Source: Streptomyces bathyalis (lineage in GTDB: Bacteria > Actinomycetota > Actinomycetes > Streptomycetales > Streptomycetaceae). Taken from it: a stretch of 64,000 nt of DNA. Below, in pieces: positions 56,562 to 64,000 of the stretch. The stretch is taken from positions 6,445,501 to 6,509,500 of the forward strand of contig NZ_CP048882.1 of NCBI RefSeq assembly GCF_015910445.1, read 5' to 3'. Within the stretch, counting starts at the first letter, position 1, and each line of letters starts with the position of its first letter. Both the position numbers and the translations under genes were made by a program. The notes beneath the pieces were generated by a model that saw nothing but the letters and a program-made list of their open reading frames with translations, had not been told where the DNA came from and did no database searches.

Positions 56562-57550
56562 GCTCCGCCCCCGCGGCGCCGGCCGCCGAACCCCGGGACG
56601 AGGCCCCCCGGCCTCCGGCAGCGGACAACGGCCCGCGCGGCCGGCTGCTGCGTCACGCCGCGGGCCGCTACCGCCGCCGGGCTCCCGGGCAGCCACGGGC
56701 GGTCGGCTACCTCTACGTGCTACCGGCCCTCGCCCTGTACGGCGTCTTCCTGCTCTTCCCGCTCGGGCAGACCGTGTGGCTCTCGCTGCTGCACTGGGAC
56801 GGACTGACCGTCGCCACCTGGGCCGGGACGGACAACTACCAGGCCCTGCTGACGGATCCGTCGCTGCGCGGCCCCTTCCTGCACGCCCTCGCCCTGCTGT
56901 TCTTCTACGCCGCCCTGCCCGTCGCGCTGGGTCTGCTGTTGGCCTCCGCGCTCTCCCGCTTCCGGGTGCGCGGGATGACGTTCTTCCGCACGGTGTTCTT
57001 CCTGCCGCAGGTCCTTGCGATGGTCGTCGTCGGCGTCACCTGGCGCTCCATCCTCGGCCCGGACGGGCTGCTCAACGACTCGCTCCGCGCGGTCGGTCTC
57101 GGCTCCCTCGCCCGCTCATGGCTCGGCGACTACACGTGGGCGCTGCCGGCGGTCGGCACGATCGGCACCTGGGTGGAGACGGGGCTGTGCGTCGTGCTCT
57201 TCCTGGCCGGCATCCAGCGGATCCCGCGGGAGCTGTACGAGGCCGCACGCATGGACGGAGCGGGCCCCCTGCGGGAGTTCTTCGCCGTCACCCTCCCCGC
57301 GCTGCGCGCCGAGACCGCAGTCGCGCTGACCCTGACCATCGTCGCCGGGCTGCGCAACTTCGACTTGATCTACATCACCACGGGCGGCGGCCCGGGCAAC
57401 GCCACCTCCGTGCCCGCGTACGAGGTCTACCACCGCGCGTTCGAGACGAACGAGGTCGGATCCGCGGCCGCGATGGGCGTCGGACTGACCGTGCTGATCT
57501 TCGTGCTGACGGTCTCCGTCGCACGGCTCGTAGAAGGACGGAACCGATGA
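56558..57550 (+). CDS. Sugar ABC transporter permease (MalF-type)
   Basis: 330 residues from GTG at 56558, overlapping the previous stop (GTGA). A 45-residue cytosolic leader precedes six spans. The ATPase-contact loop is RELYEAARMDGAGPLREFFAVTLPALRAETAVALTLTIVAGLRNFDLIYITTGGGPGNAT. Forms the channel with the next permease. No ATPase gene is in the cluster; in Streptomyces a shared MsiK ATPase energises such importers. Confidence 0.93.
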   Translation: MSSAPAAPAAEPRDEAPRPPAADNGPRGRLLRHAAGRYRRRAPGQPRAVGYLYVLPALALYGVFLLFPLGQTVWLSLLHWDGLTVATWAGTDNYQALLTDPSLRGPFLHALALLFFYAALPVALGLLLASALSRFRVRGMTFFRTVFFLPQVLAMVVVGVTWRSILGPDGLLNDSLRAVGLGSLARSWLGDYTWALPAVGTIGTWVETGLCVVLFLAGIQRIPRELYEAARMDGAGPLREFFAVTLPALRAETAVALTLTIVAGLRNFDLIYITTGGGPGNATSVPAYEVYHRAFETNEVGSAAAMGVGLTVLIFVLTVSVARLVEGRNR

Positions 57551-58368
57551 CCGGCCGCCTGGAACGCAGCGCCACTTACGGCATCCTCGCCCTGTTCGCC
57601 GTCATCAGCCTCACGCCCGTGATCGGCATCCTCTCCACGGCGTTCGGTCGTCCCTCCTCGCAGGCGGCGGGCTTCTCGCTGCCGGACGGACTCAACTGGG
57701 CCAATTTCGCCGAGGCATGGACCCGCGGGCACTTCGGCTCGTATCTGACGAACTCCGTGCTGGTCGCGGCCGTCGTCGTCACGGCCACCGCCGTGCTGGC
57801 CGTGCTCGCCGCCTATGCCTTCGGCGTGATGCACTTCCCCGGCTCGAGCGTGCTCTTCTACCTCTTCGTCATCGGGCTGACGCTGCCCCAGGAAGCACTC
57901 GTCGTACCCCTGTACTTCGATCTCCGGTACTGGCAACTCACCGACACCTACTGGGCGTTGATCCTGCCCCAGACCGCACAGTCACTCGCGTTCGGCGTCT
58001 TCTGGATGCGCACGTACTTCCGCAACAGCCCGCGGTCGGTGATCGAGGCCGCCCGGATCGACGGGGCGTCCAGCTGGACCACGCTGTGGCGCGTACTCGT
58101 CCCGATGGGGCGTCCGGCCCTGTCCACGATGGTCGTCATCGTCTTCATGTGGACGTGGAACGAGTTCCTGATGGCACTGGTCATGGTCAGCGACGAGGCG
58201 CACCGCACCGTCCCGCTCGGGCTGGCCTTCTTCCAGGGGCAGCACAGTTCCGACACGGCGCTGCTCGCTGCCGCCTCGGTGCTCATCGCCCTGCCGGTCG
58301 TCGTGGTGTACGTGGCGCTGCAGCGGCGCTTCATCGAGGGCATGCTCACCGGCGCCGTGAAGGAGTGA
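57547..58368 (+). CDS. Sugar ABC transporter permease (MalG-type)
   Basis: 273 residues from ATG at 57547 (ATGA overlap). Six spans with the loop SVIEAARIDGASSWTTLWRVLVPMGRPALSTMVVIVFMWTWNEFLMALVM, the MalG EAA motif, and VPLGLAFFQGQHSSDTALLAAASVLIALPVVVVYVALQRRFIEGMLTGAVKE at the end, diagnostic of the carbohydrate importer family. Last gene of the operon, followed at once by a strong terminator. Confidence 0.94.
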   Translation: MTGRLERSATYGILALFAVISLTPVIGILSTAFGRPSSQAAGFSLPDGLNWANFAEAWTRGHFGSYLTNSVLVAAVVVTATAVLAVLAAYAFGVMHFPGSSVLFYLFVIGLTLPQEALVVPLYFDLRYWQLTDTYWALILPQTAQSLAFGVFWMRTYFRNSPRSVIEAARIDGASSWTTLWRVLVPMGRPALSTMVVIVFMWTWNEFLMALVMVSDEAHRTVPLGLAFFQGQHSSDTALLAAASVLIALPVVVVYVALQRRFIEGMLTGAVKE

Positions 58369-58402
58369 CCGACGGGCCGCGTCGCCTGACGCGACCCGTC
58401 GG
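58369..58402. terminator. Bidirectional terminator after the sugar ABC operon
   Basis: Outer arms CCGACGGG and CCCGTCGG, inner arms CGCGTC and GACGCG around loop GCCT, with one bulge. It begins directly after the permease stop and ends 14 bases before the convergent MFS stop, so it can serve both. Confidence 0.8.
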
Positions 58403-58416
58403 CCACGGGTTTTCCG

Positions 58417-59838
58417 TCAGGCGTTCGTCGGCACCTCGGAGGTGCTCTTCGCGCCCGCGGGACCGCGCAAAGCCTGTTCGATCTCCTCCAGCGTGCGCCC
58501 GCGAGTTTCCGGGACCCGGCGCAGCACGAAGATCCAGCAGGCCGCGTTCATCAACGCGTAGACGAGGAACGTCACGGTACGGCCGAAGGTGTCGACGGCG
58601 GTGAGCGCGGTCATCGCGATGACGAGGTCGAAACCCCACACCGCCGTGGTGGCCAGGCTCATGGCCGGGCCGCGTACGGCCAGCGGCAGTACTTCGGGGC
58701 CGATGAGCCAGACGACGGCCTGCATGCTCGCGCCGTTGAGGAAGATGTACGCGAAGAGCGACAGGATGACGGTCCACTTCTGCGCCTGTGATCCCGACGT
58801 GCCCAGGAACGCCAGGGCGAGCACCGCCATGGCGAGTCCCGAACCGGGCAGCAGCCACAGCAGCAGCCGACGCCGTCCCGTCCGGTCGACGAGGAGGGTG
58901 CCCGCGATTCCCGCGAGCACGAGCATCACGCCGATCCCGACGCCGGTCAGCAGGGCTGTGGAGTCACCGAACCCGGCGTCGGTGAGCAGCTTCGGCGCGT
59001 AGTAGACCATCGCGTTGATGCCCGTCAGCTGCGAGAACGCGGCTATCCCCAGCGCGACCATCAGCGCCGGGCGCACCCAGCTTCCGCGCAGGGCCCGCCA
59101 GCCCGTACCGCGTTCCTTGGTGCGCACCGCCTTGATGTCGGCGATCTCCTCGTCGATGTCCGAACCGGGTCGGCGCAGCTTCATGAGAACGGCGCGGGCC
59201 TCCTCCGTCCGCCGCTGCCCGACCAGCCAGCGCGGGCTCTCGGGGAGCGGCATCATGCCGACGGCGAGCACCACGGCGGGGATGGCGGCCAGGGCGAACA
59301 TCCAGCGCCAGCCACCCGGCCCGGCCAGGGCGTATCCCACGAGGTAGGAGATCAGCTGGCCGATGGCCACCATGAGCTGGAAGAGCACCATGAGCCGGCC
59401 CCGGACGGCCGCGGGAGCCGTCTCGGCGATGTAGACCGGGACGGTGTTCGACGCGGCCCCGACCGCGAGTCCGAGAACGAAGCGGGCGCCGATGAGAGCG
59501 GCCGTCCCCGGAGCCACGGCAGCCGCGACGGCGCCCACGGCGAAGAAGACGGCGACACCGGTCACCACAGGTTTGCGGCCGTAGCGAGCCACGAGCGTGC
59601 CCGAGACGGGCGCGCCGACCATGGCGCCGACGAGGATGGCGCTGACCACGATCTCCTGTGCACGGGAGGAGAGTTCGAGGTCGCGCCCCAGGTCCACCAG
59701 GGCGCTGGCGATGATGCCGGTGTCGTAGCCGAAGAGCAGACCCCCGAGAGCGGAGATCGCGGCGACGGCGTGGAGCAGCGGTGGTTGCCGTACGGGTGCA
59801 GGGGAATCGGCCGTGTCCGGCGGAGCAGGGGTGGTCAC
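58417..59838 (-). CDS. MFS sugar:proton symporter
   Basis: 473 residues from GTG at 59838, eight bases after AAAGG; a GTG at 59865 is less well placed. All sugar-porter motifs are seen: GGLLFGYDTGIIASAL, SGTLVARYGRKPVV, R-x-G-R segments, PESPRWLVGQRR, QLTGINAMVYYAPKLL and the terminal VPETRGRTLEEIEQAL. It should import a monosaccharide, polyol or similar. It follows the PhyH dioxygenase gene after 41 bases on the same strand, and both probably answer to the divergent LacI regulator. Confidence 0.92.
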   Translation of the reverse strand: MTTPAPPDTADSPAPVRQPPLLHAVAAISALGGLLFGYDTGIIASALVDLGRDLELSSRAQEIVVSAILVGAMVGAPVSGTLVARYGRKPVVTGVAVFFAVGAVAAAVAPGTAALIGARFVLGLAVGAASNTVPVYIAETAPAAVRGRLMVLFQLMVAIGQLISYLVGYALAGPGGWRWMFALAAIPAVVLAVGMMPLPESPRWLVGQRRTEEARAVLMKLRRPGSDIDEEIADIKAVRTKERGTGWRALRGSWVRPALMVALGIAAFSQLTGINAMVYYAPKLLTDAGFGDSTALLTGVGIGVMLVLAGIAGTLLVDRTGRRRLLLWLLPGSGLAMAVLALAFLGTSGSQAQKWTVILSLFAYIFLNGASMQAVVWLIGPEVLPLAVRGPAMSLATTAVWGFDLVIAMTALTAVDTFGRTVTFLVYALMNAACWIFVLRRVPETRGRTLEEIEQALRGPAGAKSTSEVPTNA

Positions 59839-59879
59839 GGTGAGGGCCTTTCTGTGTTTCTTCACTTCGCCATGGCGTG

Positions 59880-60797
59880 TCAGCCGCCGTCGGCGTCTTC
59901 TTGCACGACAGCGGCCATGCCACCGGTGGGGGAGTCGGGCTCCGCGTCGCCCATGACCAGGCCCTCGATGGTGTGCTTCTGCACGATCGGGGTGAGCGAG
60001 TCGACGACGGGGCAGTGCATGTGAGCGCGCAGGCGCTCCGGCAGCGTTTCCCAGTAGTCGCCCGTGACGGCCATGTCGTGATGGCCGTCGTTGCCCGCTC
60101 CGGGGGCGTCCACGCCGAGTACGAGCACCGGCCGCGACAGCTCGGACCGGTTGGCGGTGCCGCGGTGGATGGTGAGTGCGGAGCGTACGGAGACGTCGCC
60201 GCGCTGCGGGTACTTGCGGACGCCGAGCTCCTGGTAGCGGGCGTAGTCCTCACGTGGCGGGAACATGCCGTGCTCGAAGCCGCTGTCCTCGTCCCACTGC
60301 GTGCCGGGCGCGATCTCGAAGGGGCCCATCTCGTCGGTGGTGTCGACGGCCGTGAGATTGAAGGCGAGTGAGTTCAGATGGCGCCGGGCCCGCGTGGTCT
60401 CGGGCATGGGGAAGTCGCGGTGCCAGGGCTGGTGAACGGCGCCCGCGAAGGGGATGTCGAACCCGAGCTCGACGATCGAGTACTGCGGGCCGAGAACCGC
60501 CTCGCAGACCGCCCGTACCCATGGATGCTCGACGAGGTCGACGAAGCCCCGCATCTGCTGGGGATGAATCTCGACGTAATAGCGGTTCGGGCCGCGTCCC
60601 ACGGCGCCACCGGGACGCTGCCGAGCCTCCTCGAAGGCGCTCTCGATGTCCTCGCGCATGCGGTCGGCCCACTCGGGCGTGAAGGCGCCGCGGCATGCGC
60701 TGATGCCGTCGGTGTACAGGTCGCGCACCACGTTGCCGATGGCCGACAGGCTGACCGGCGCAGCATCGCCGACCGGCGCGGTGCTCATCGTGGACAC
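59880..60797 (-). CDS. Phytanoyl-CoA dioxygenase (PhyH)-family protein
   Basis: 305 residues from GTG at 60797, eight bases after AAGGAG; ATG at 60788 is in frame but too far from the site. The double-stranded beta-helix has the Fe(II) ligands in QPWHRDFPMP (HxD) and SALTIHRGTANRS (distal His and the 2-oxoglutarate Arg). These enzymes hydroxylate small molecules with 2-oxoglutarate and O2. Pairing with a sugar porter and LacI regulator suggests a sugar-, polyol- or phosphonate-like substrate rather than an acyl-CoA, but this is inference. Confidence 0.9.
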   Translation of the reverse strand: MSTMSTAPVGDAAPVSLSAIGNVVRDLYTDGISACRGAFTPEWADRMREDIESAFEEARQRPGGAVGRGPNRYYVEIHPQQMRGFVDLVEHPWVRAVCEAVLGPQYSIVELGFDIPFAGAVHQPWHRDFPMPETTRARRHLNSLAFNLTAVDTTDEMGPFEIAPGTQWDEDSGFEHGMFPPREDYARYQELGVRKYPQRGDVSVRSALTIHRGTANRSELSRPVLVLGVDAPGAGNDGHHDMAVTGDYWETLPERLRAHMHCPVVDSLTPIVQKHTIEGLVMGDAEPDSPTGGMAAVVQEDADGG

Positions 60798-60838
60798 AAG
60801 CTGGCTCCTTCTCTGACGGTTGGCGTGACGGGTCACTT

Positions 60839-60862
60839 TGCAACGTTGCATGCAGCGTGGCA
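60839..60862. promoter_or_regulatory. LacI operator, two tandem sites
   Basis: TGCAACGTTGCA (60839-60850) is a perfect palindrome with the central CG typical of LacI-family operators. It is followed without a gap by TGCAGCGTGGCA, matching 10 of 12 positions. They lie 42-65 bases upstream of the PhyH start and 105-130 from the lacI start, well placed for control of PhyH. Confidence 0.78.
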
Positions 60863-60967
60863 ATACACTGAGAGAAGATTTTTCAGCCGGGAAGTCCGGC
60901 GTGGGAGGATCGAGTCGCCGGAACGAGTGAACGGCGGGGTGGACCGGGCCGGAAGGGACGGGCGCAG

Positions 60968-61978
60968 GTGGCGGCGAAGCTGAAGGATGTGGCAGCCCGG
61001 GCCGGCGTTTCCGTCCGTACGGTCTCCAACGTGGTGAACAACGCTCCCGCGGTGGCTCCCGCCACGCGCGAGCGGGTGCTGCGCGCCATCGACGAGCTGC
61101 AGTACCGCCCCAACCTGGCGGCGCGCAATCTCCGCCAGGGCCGCACCGGGCTGATCGGGCTCGCCGTCCCCGAAGTCAGCTCCCCGTACTTCGGAGAGAT
61201 CGCGGAGTTGCTCATCGACGCCGCTCAGGACCGCGGCTGGACGGTGCTCATCGACCGCACCGACGGCACAGCCGAACGGGAGCGCCGCCTGCTGGAGGGT
61301 TCCGAACGGCACACCGTGGACGGGATGATCATGAGTCCCTGGTCGCTCACTCCGGGGGAGCTGGGCCGCCACAGCGCCACAATGCCGCTGGTCGTGCTCG
61401 GCGAGCAGGAGACCGGTGGGACGGCGGACCACGTGGCCATCGACAATGTCGCCGCCGCGCGTGAGGCCACGGCGCACCTCGCCTCACTCGGCCGCCGCCG
61501 CATCGCCGCGATCGGCCTGCAGCCTCAACTCTCAAACGGCACGGCGGAACAGCGCGCACAGGGCTACCGCGAGGCTCTCGCCTTCGCGGAGTTGCCCTTC
61601 GGGGAGTCCTTGACGCGGGAGGTCGCCACGCTGCACCGCGAGGAGGGCCTTCGTGCGATGCGTGAGCTGCTGGACTCGCCGCAGGCGCCGGATGCGGCCT
61701 TCTGCTTCAGCGACGAACTCGCCCTCGGCGCGCTCCGAGCCGCTCATGAGGCGGGCCTGCGGGTGCCGGAGGACCTTGCGCTGGTCGGGTTCGACGACAT
61801 CGAGGACGGAAGGTACTCGGTTCCCTCGCTGGCCACTGTCTCCCCGGACAAGGAGCAGATCGCCGAGCGGGCCCTGCAGTGCCTCGCGGACCGTGTGTAC
61901 GGGCGCCTCGGTCATCTGCCCGCGCGTCAGGTCACAGTCCCTCACCGGCTGGTCGTGCGTGAGACCGCAGCCGCATGA
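60968..61978 (+). CDS. LacI-family transcriptional regulator
   Basis: 336 residues from GTG at 60968 (GGGACGG upstream). The HTH AKLKDVAARAGVSVRTVSNVVNNAPAVAPATRERVLRAIDELQYRPNLAARNLRQGR is at residues 3-60, with the hinge helix, then a periplasmic-binding-like effector domain (GLIGLAVPEVSSPYFGEI to RLVVRE). It is divergent from the PhyH/MFS genes, and the TGCAACGTTGCA operator between them suits this family. A carbohydrate-like inducer is expected. Confidence 0.93.
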   Translation: MAAKLKDVAARAGVSVRTVSNVVNNAPAVAPATRERVLRAIDELQYRPNLAARNLRQGRTGLIGLAVPEVSSPYFGEIAELLIDAAQDRGWTVLIDRTDGTAERERRLLEGSERHTVDGMIMSPWSLTPGELGRHSATMPLVVLGEQETGGTADHVAIDNVAAAREATAHLASLGRRRIAAIGLQPQLSNGTAEQRAQGYREALAFAELPFGESLTREVATLHREEGLRAMRELLDSPQAPDAAFCFSDELALGALRAAHEAGLRVPEDLALVGFDDIEDGRYSVPSLATVSPDKEQIAERALQCLADRVYGRLGHLPARQVTVPHRLVVRETAAA

Positions 61979-62042
61979 ATTGAGCCACCATCTCCCCGCT
62001 CTCACAAGGCAGTTGACGTCCCAGATGTGATCGACACGTAAA

Positions 62043-62071
62043 CCCCGACGCATAGGTCTTCACAGTCGGGG
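62043..62071 (+). terminator. Possible hairpin terminator after lacI
   Basis: CCCCGAC and GTCGGGG with a 15-base loop, 65 bases after the lacI stop and 84 before gvpO. Short stem with a large loop; it could instead be part of the gvp leader. Confidence 0.35.
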
Positions 62072-62154
62072 CACCCAACACACCCTCCGCAGGTTCGAGC
62101 GGTGAGACCTGGAACACAGGACTGCAACCCGGCCTCAGGGAAAGGGGTGAGAGC

Positions 62155-62601
62155 ATGGCGACATCGGGTGACAAAGACAGCAAAGAGAGCAAAACGCAGC
62201 AGGCGAGCCGACGGCAGCCAAGTCGGCAGCAGGCGAACGCAGATCAGAAGCAGGAACGGGGCGGCAGCGCCGACCGGAGCGAGCGGCAGAGCAGCAACGC
62301 CGAGCAGAAGCAGGGGCGTTACGGCAGCAGCCCGAACGGACGGGTTCCGATAGCGGAGGCCATGCGTCTCGCGGCCGGGCAGCTCGCCGAACTCCTTCAG
62401 TGCGAACCCGCTTCCGTCTCTTCGGTCAAGGCCACGGACGGAGGCTGGAGGGCCGACGTCGAGGTGGTCGAGGTGGAACGCATCCCCGAGACCACCAGCG
62501 TGATGGGTTCCTACCGCGTCGAGCTGGACGGCCAGGGAAATCTGCTCGGTTACGAGCGCACCCGCCGCTACGCGCGCGGTCAGATCGATCAGCGGAAGTG
62601 A
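62155..62601 (+). CDS. gvpO: Gas vesicle protein GvpO
   Basis: 148 residues from ATG at 62155 (AAAGGGGTGAGAGC upstream). The first 60 residues are a hydrophilic Gln/Ser/Arg-rich extension. The GvpO domain follows: AMRLAAGQLAELLQCEPASVSSVKATDGGWRADVEVVEVERIPETTSVMGSYRVELDGQGNLLGYERTRRYARGQ. GvpO is an accessory protein of gas vesicle clusters. As in Streptomyces, it leads gvpA, gvpF and gvpG. Such actinomycete clusters rarely give visible vesicles, and their function is debated. Confidence 0.93.
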   Translation: MATSGDKDSKESKTQQASRRQPSRQQANADQKQERGGSADRSERQSSNAEQKQGRYGSSPNGRVPIAEAMRLAAGQLAELLQCEPASVSSVKATDGGWRADVEVVEVERIPETTSVMGSYRVELDGQGNLLGYERTRRYARGQIDQRK

Positions 62602-62678
62602 TCCCGGCGCGATCCTTGGCAACTGATTGCGGACCGGCGGTCCCCGCCTGCAATGCCATCCCGAAAGGATGATTGAAC

Positions 62679-63128
62679 GTGACGGTAGTTGCGCAGACGA
62701 CTCAATCCCAGCCGAACACCGGTTCCGGCGGGGGAAATCTCTACGACATCCTCGAACTGATCCTGGACCGCGGTCTCGTCATCGACGCGTTCGTACGGGT
62801 CTCTCTCGTCGGCATCGAGATACTCAAGATCGATGTCCGTGTCGTCGTCGCCAGCGTGGACACCTACCTGCGCTTCGCCGAGGCCTGCAACAGGCTGGAC
62901 CTCGAGGCCGGGCGCAAGGCCCCCACCCAGCTCACCGAGATCGTGGGCGACGCCACGGAGAGCGGCGCGAAGGGCAAGTCCAAGGGTGCGCTGACCGGTG
63001 CAGTCGAGGCATTCAGCGAGTCCTTCCAGAGGGGACGCGACGGCGACGAGGAAGAGCGTGAGCGGGAGCCGAGGAAGGCCAGCGCCTCGTCCGGCAGCCG
63101 TCGCACCACCCGTCGCAAGGAGGACTGA
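62679..63128 (+). CDS. gvpA: Gas vesicle structural protein GvpA (GvpA/J family)
   Basis: 149 residues from GTG at 62679; TTG at 62673 is in frame, and AAAGGA precedes both. The amyloid-like shell core is complete: LYDILELILDRGLVIDAFVRVSLVGIEILKIDVRVVVASVDTYLRFAEACNRLDL (residues ~22-76). It is followed by a ~70-residue charged tail (GKSKGALTGAV, then DEEEREREPRK and RRTTRRKED). The tail is absent from the classic 70-residue GvpA but usual in Streptomyces. Shell-forming or J-type role cannot be separated by sequence alone. Confidence 0.93.
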   Translation: MTVVAQTTQSQPNTGSGGGNLYDILELILDRGLVIDAFVRVSLVGIEILKIDVRVVVASVDTYLRFAEACNRLDLEAGRKAPTQLTEIVGDATESGAKGKSKGALTGAVEAFSESFQRGRDGDEEEREREPRKASASSGSRRTTRRKED

Positions 63129-63133
63129 GGCCG

Positions 63134-63847
63134 GTGTCGACCTACATCTACGCGATCACGTCCGCCGACCATCCGCAGAACCTGCAGGGGCTCAGCGGCG
63201 TCGGGTCTCCGGCAGGATCGCTGCGTACGGTCAAGTCGAATGCCCTGAGCGCCGTGGTCAGCGACGCTCCCGGAGACCTGCGTGCCAAGCGCCGTGATCT
63301 CGCCGCGCACCAGGCCGTCCTGGAGCAGCTGATGGCGGACGGTGCGACGCTGCCGATGCGCTTCGGTCTCGTCGGTCCCGACGACGGGGCCGTGGAGACC
63401 GTGCTGGAGGAGAACCAGGACAGTTACGCGGAGCGGCTCTCGGAGCTCGACGGCTGCGTGGAGTACAACCTCAAGGCGGCCCGCGAGGAGGACGACCTGC
63501 TGCGCGAGATCGTCGCCGGATCCGAGGAGATCCAGCGTCTGCGCGAGGTCACCAAGGACCACCCGGAGGCCCAGGGCGAGAAGATGCGGCTCGGCGAGCT
63601 GGTCTCGGGCGAGGTTCAGGCCCGTCACGAGGCCGAGGGCACGGACCTGTTGGAGCGGTTGTCCGGCGGCGCCCAGCGCCACGCGGTCGCCGAGCCCACG
63701 GAGGCGCACTTCCTCAACGCCTCGTTCCTGGTGCGGCGGGAGGACGCGGCTGCCTTCGCACAGGCCGTTCACGAGGAGGCCGAGCGCAGGGGCGACGCCT
63801 ACTCCCTCAACCTCCACGGCCCACTGCCCCCGTACAGCTTCGTCTGA
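63134..63847 (+). CDS. gvpF: Gas vesicle protein GvpF/GvpL
   Basis: 237 residues from GTG at 63134, five bases after gvpA with AAGGAGG inside the gvpA end. The GvpL/GvpF fold begins TYIYAITSADHPQNLQGLSGVG and continues with LPMRFGLVGPDDGAVETVLEE, the acidic helix EEDDLLREIVAG and ends with SLNLHGPLPPYSFV, the usual family terminus. GvpF contacts GvpA during vesicle nucleation. Confidence 0.93.
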   Translation: MSTYIYAITSADHPQNLQGLSGVGSPAGSLRTVKSNALSAVVSDAPGDLRAKRRDLAAHQAVLEQLMADGATLPMRFGLVGPDDGAVETVLEENQDSYAERLSELDGCVEYNLKAAREEDDLLREIVAGSEEIQRLREVTKDHPEAQGEKMRLGELVSGEVQARHEAEGTDLLERLSGGAQRHAVAEPTEAHFLNASFLVRREDAAAFAQAVHEEAERRGDAYSLNLHGPLPPYSFV

Positions 63848-63869
63848 CACGTGACCGGAGGGCCTGAGC

Positions 63870-64000
63870 ATGGGCCTCATCACACAACTGCTGACCCTGC
63901 CGCTCGCCCCGGTGCGCGGAGCGCTGTGGGTCATGGACCAGGTCGTTCTCACCGCTGAGCGGCAGTACTACGACCCGGAACCCGTGCGCCGGCAGCTCGC
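63870..64000 (+). CDS. gvpG: Gas vesicle protein GvpG, N-terminal part (cut by right edge)
   Basis: Forty-three codons from ATG at 63870 (GGAGGG upstream) before the window ends. MGLITQLLTLPLAPVRGALW followed by VMDQVVLTAERQYYDPEPVRRQL is the standard GvpG opening. GvpG is a small accessory protein following GvpF in these clusters. The rest of the cluster should continue to the right. Confidence 0.9.
   Translation, partial: MGLITQLLTLPLAPVRGALWVMDQVVLTAERQYYDPEPVRRQL

Noticed and set aside
54516..56696. 726-codon minus-strand frame opposite PfkB and the binding lipoprotein
   Set aside because: Antisense shadow, no family similarity, crosses a gene boundary.

Overview
The window is a gene-dense, very GC-rich chromosomal segment with the hallmarks of Streptomyces or a close actinomycete relative: many GTG/TTG starts, ATGA/GTGA-coupled operons, several leaderless-type promoters, a DUF574 SAM methyltransferase, sugar ABC importers without their own ATPase, and a gas-vesicle (gvp) cluster of the Streptomyces type. 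It looks like an arm or accessory region made of short catabolic and regulatory modules, nearly all paired with a local transcription factor. I saw no rRNA, tRNA, CRISPR array or complete insertion sequence.

Layout. 0-3.4 kb: NADAR fragment, DUF5925 AAA ATPase, a small conserved protein and a stand-alone type ISP specificity-domain protein. 3.4-9.6 kb: hmgA with a co-transcribed GntR/UTRA regulator, then a molybdopterin oxidoreductase coupled to an MFS transporter. 9.65-16.8 kb: aldehyde dehydrogenase and Zn alcohol dehydrogenase, LysR, TSUP permease, two TetR regulators and a MaoC hydratase. 17.3-22.8 kb: DUF574 methyltransferase, then an SDR / acyl-CoA ligase / TetR / quinone-oxidoreductase operon. 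22.8-25.9 kb: a diverged inverted-repeat pair, an APH-fold protein, an S1-domain protein and a YdjC-type deacetylase. 26-29.2 kb: an ACAD11-like acyl-CoA dehydrogenase and kinase pair, and an internally deleted MBL-fold gene. 29.3-33.6 kb: gluconokinase with two DUF202 proteins, a Nudix hydrolase and a FAD dehydrogenase.

33.7-40.9 kb: a regulated catabolic island (DUF1932 dehydrogenase, FCD-type GntR, DUF6282 hydrolase, GalB-type 4-oxalomesaconate hydratase, RraA-type aldolase, NitT/TauT ABC importer). 41-48 kb: cutA, an MFS pump with a decayed ArsR, sulfotransferase, IclR with an ACS-type MFS, and a 2-hydroxyacid dehydrogenase. 48-51.4 kb: small proteins, a methyltransferase, a SnoaL-like protein, a monooxygenase and MarR, with looser codon use. 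51.5-58.4 kb: GH4 glycosidase, DeoR, PfkB kinase and a sugar ABC importer. 58.4-62 kb: sugar MFS, PhyH dioxygenase and divergent LacI. 62.1 kb to the end: gvpO-gvpA-gvpF-gvpG, continuing off the right edge.

How the parts work together. Two systems deserve most attention. First, the SDR/ligase/TetR/QOR operon (18.3-22.7 kb) and the kinase/acyl-CoA-dehydrogenase operon (26.1-28.3 kb) carry related palindromic operators and together resemble the enzyme set for 4-hydroxyacyl-CoA (levulinate-type) catabolism by phosphorylation. Second, the 33.7-40.9 kb island appears to be one FCD-GntR regulon importing an acid and processing it through 4-oxalomesaconate to pyruvate plus oxaloacetate, with DUF6282 and DUF1932 enzymes in unassigned steps. 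Shared palindromes near promoters also link TetR to MaoC, LacI to PhyH, LysR to TSUP, and MarR to itself.
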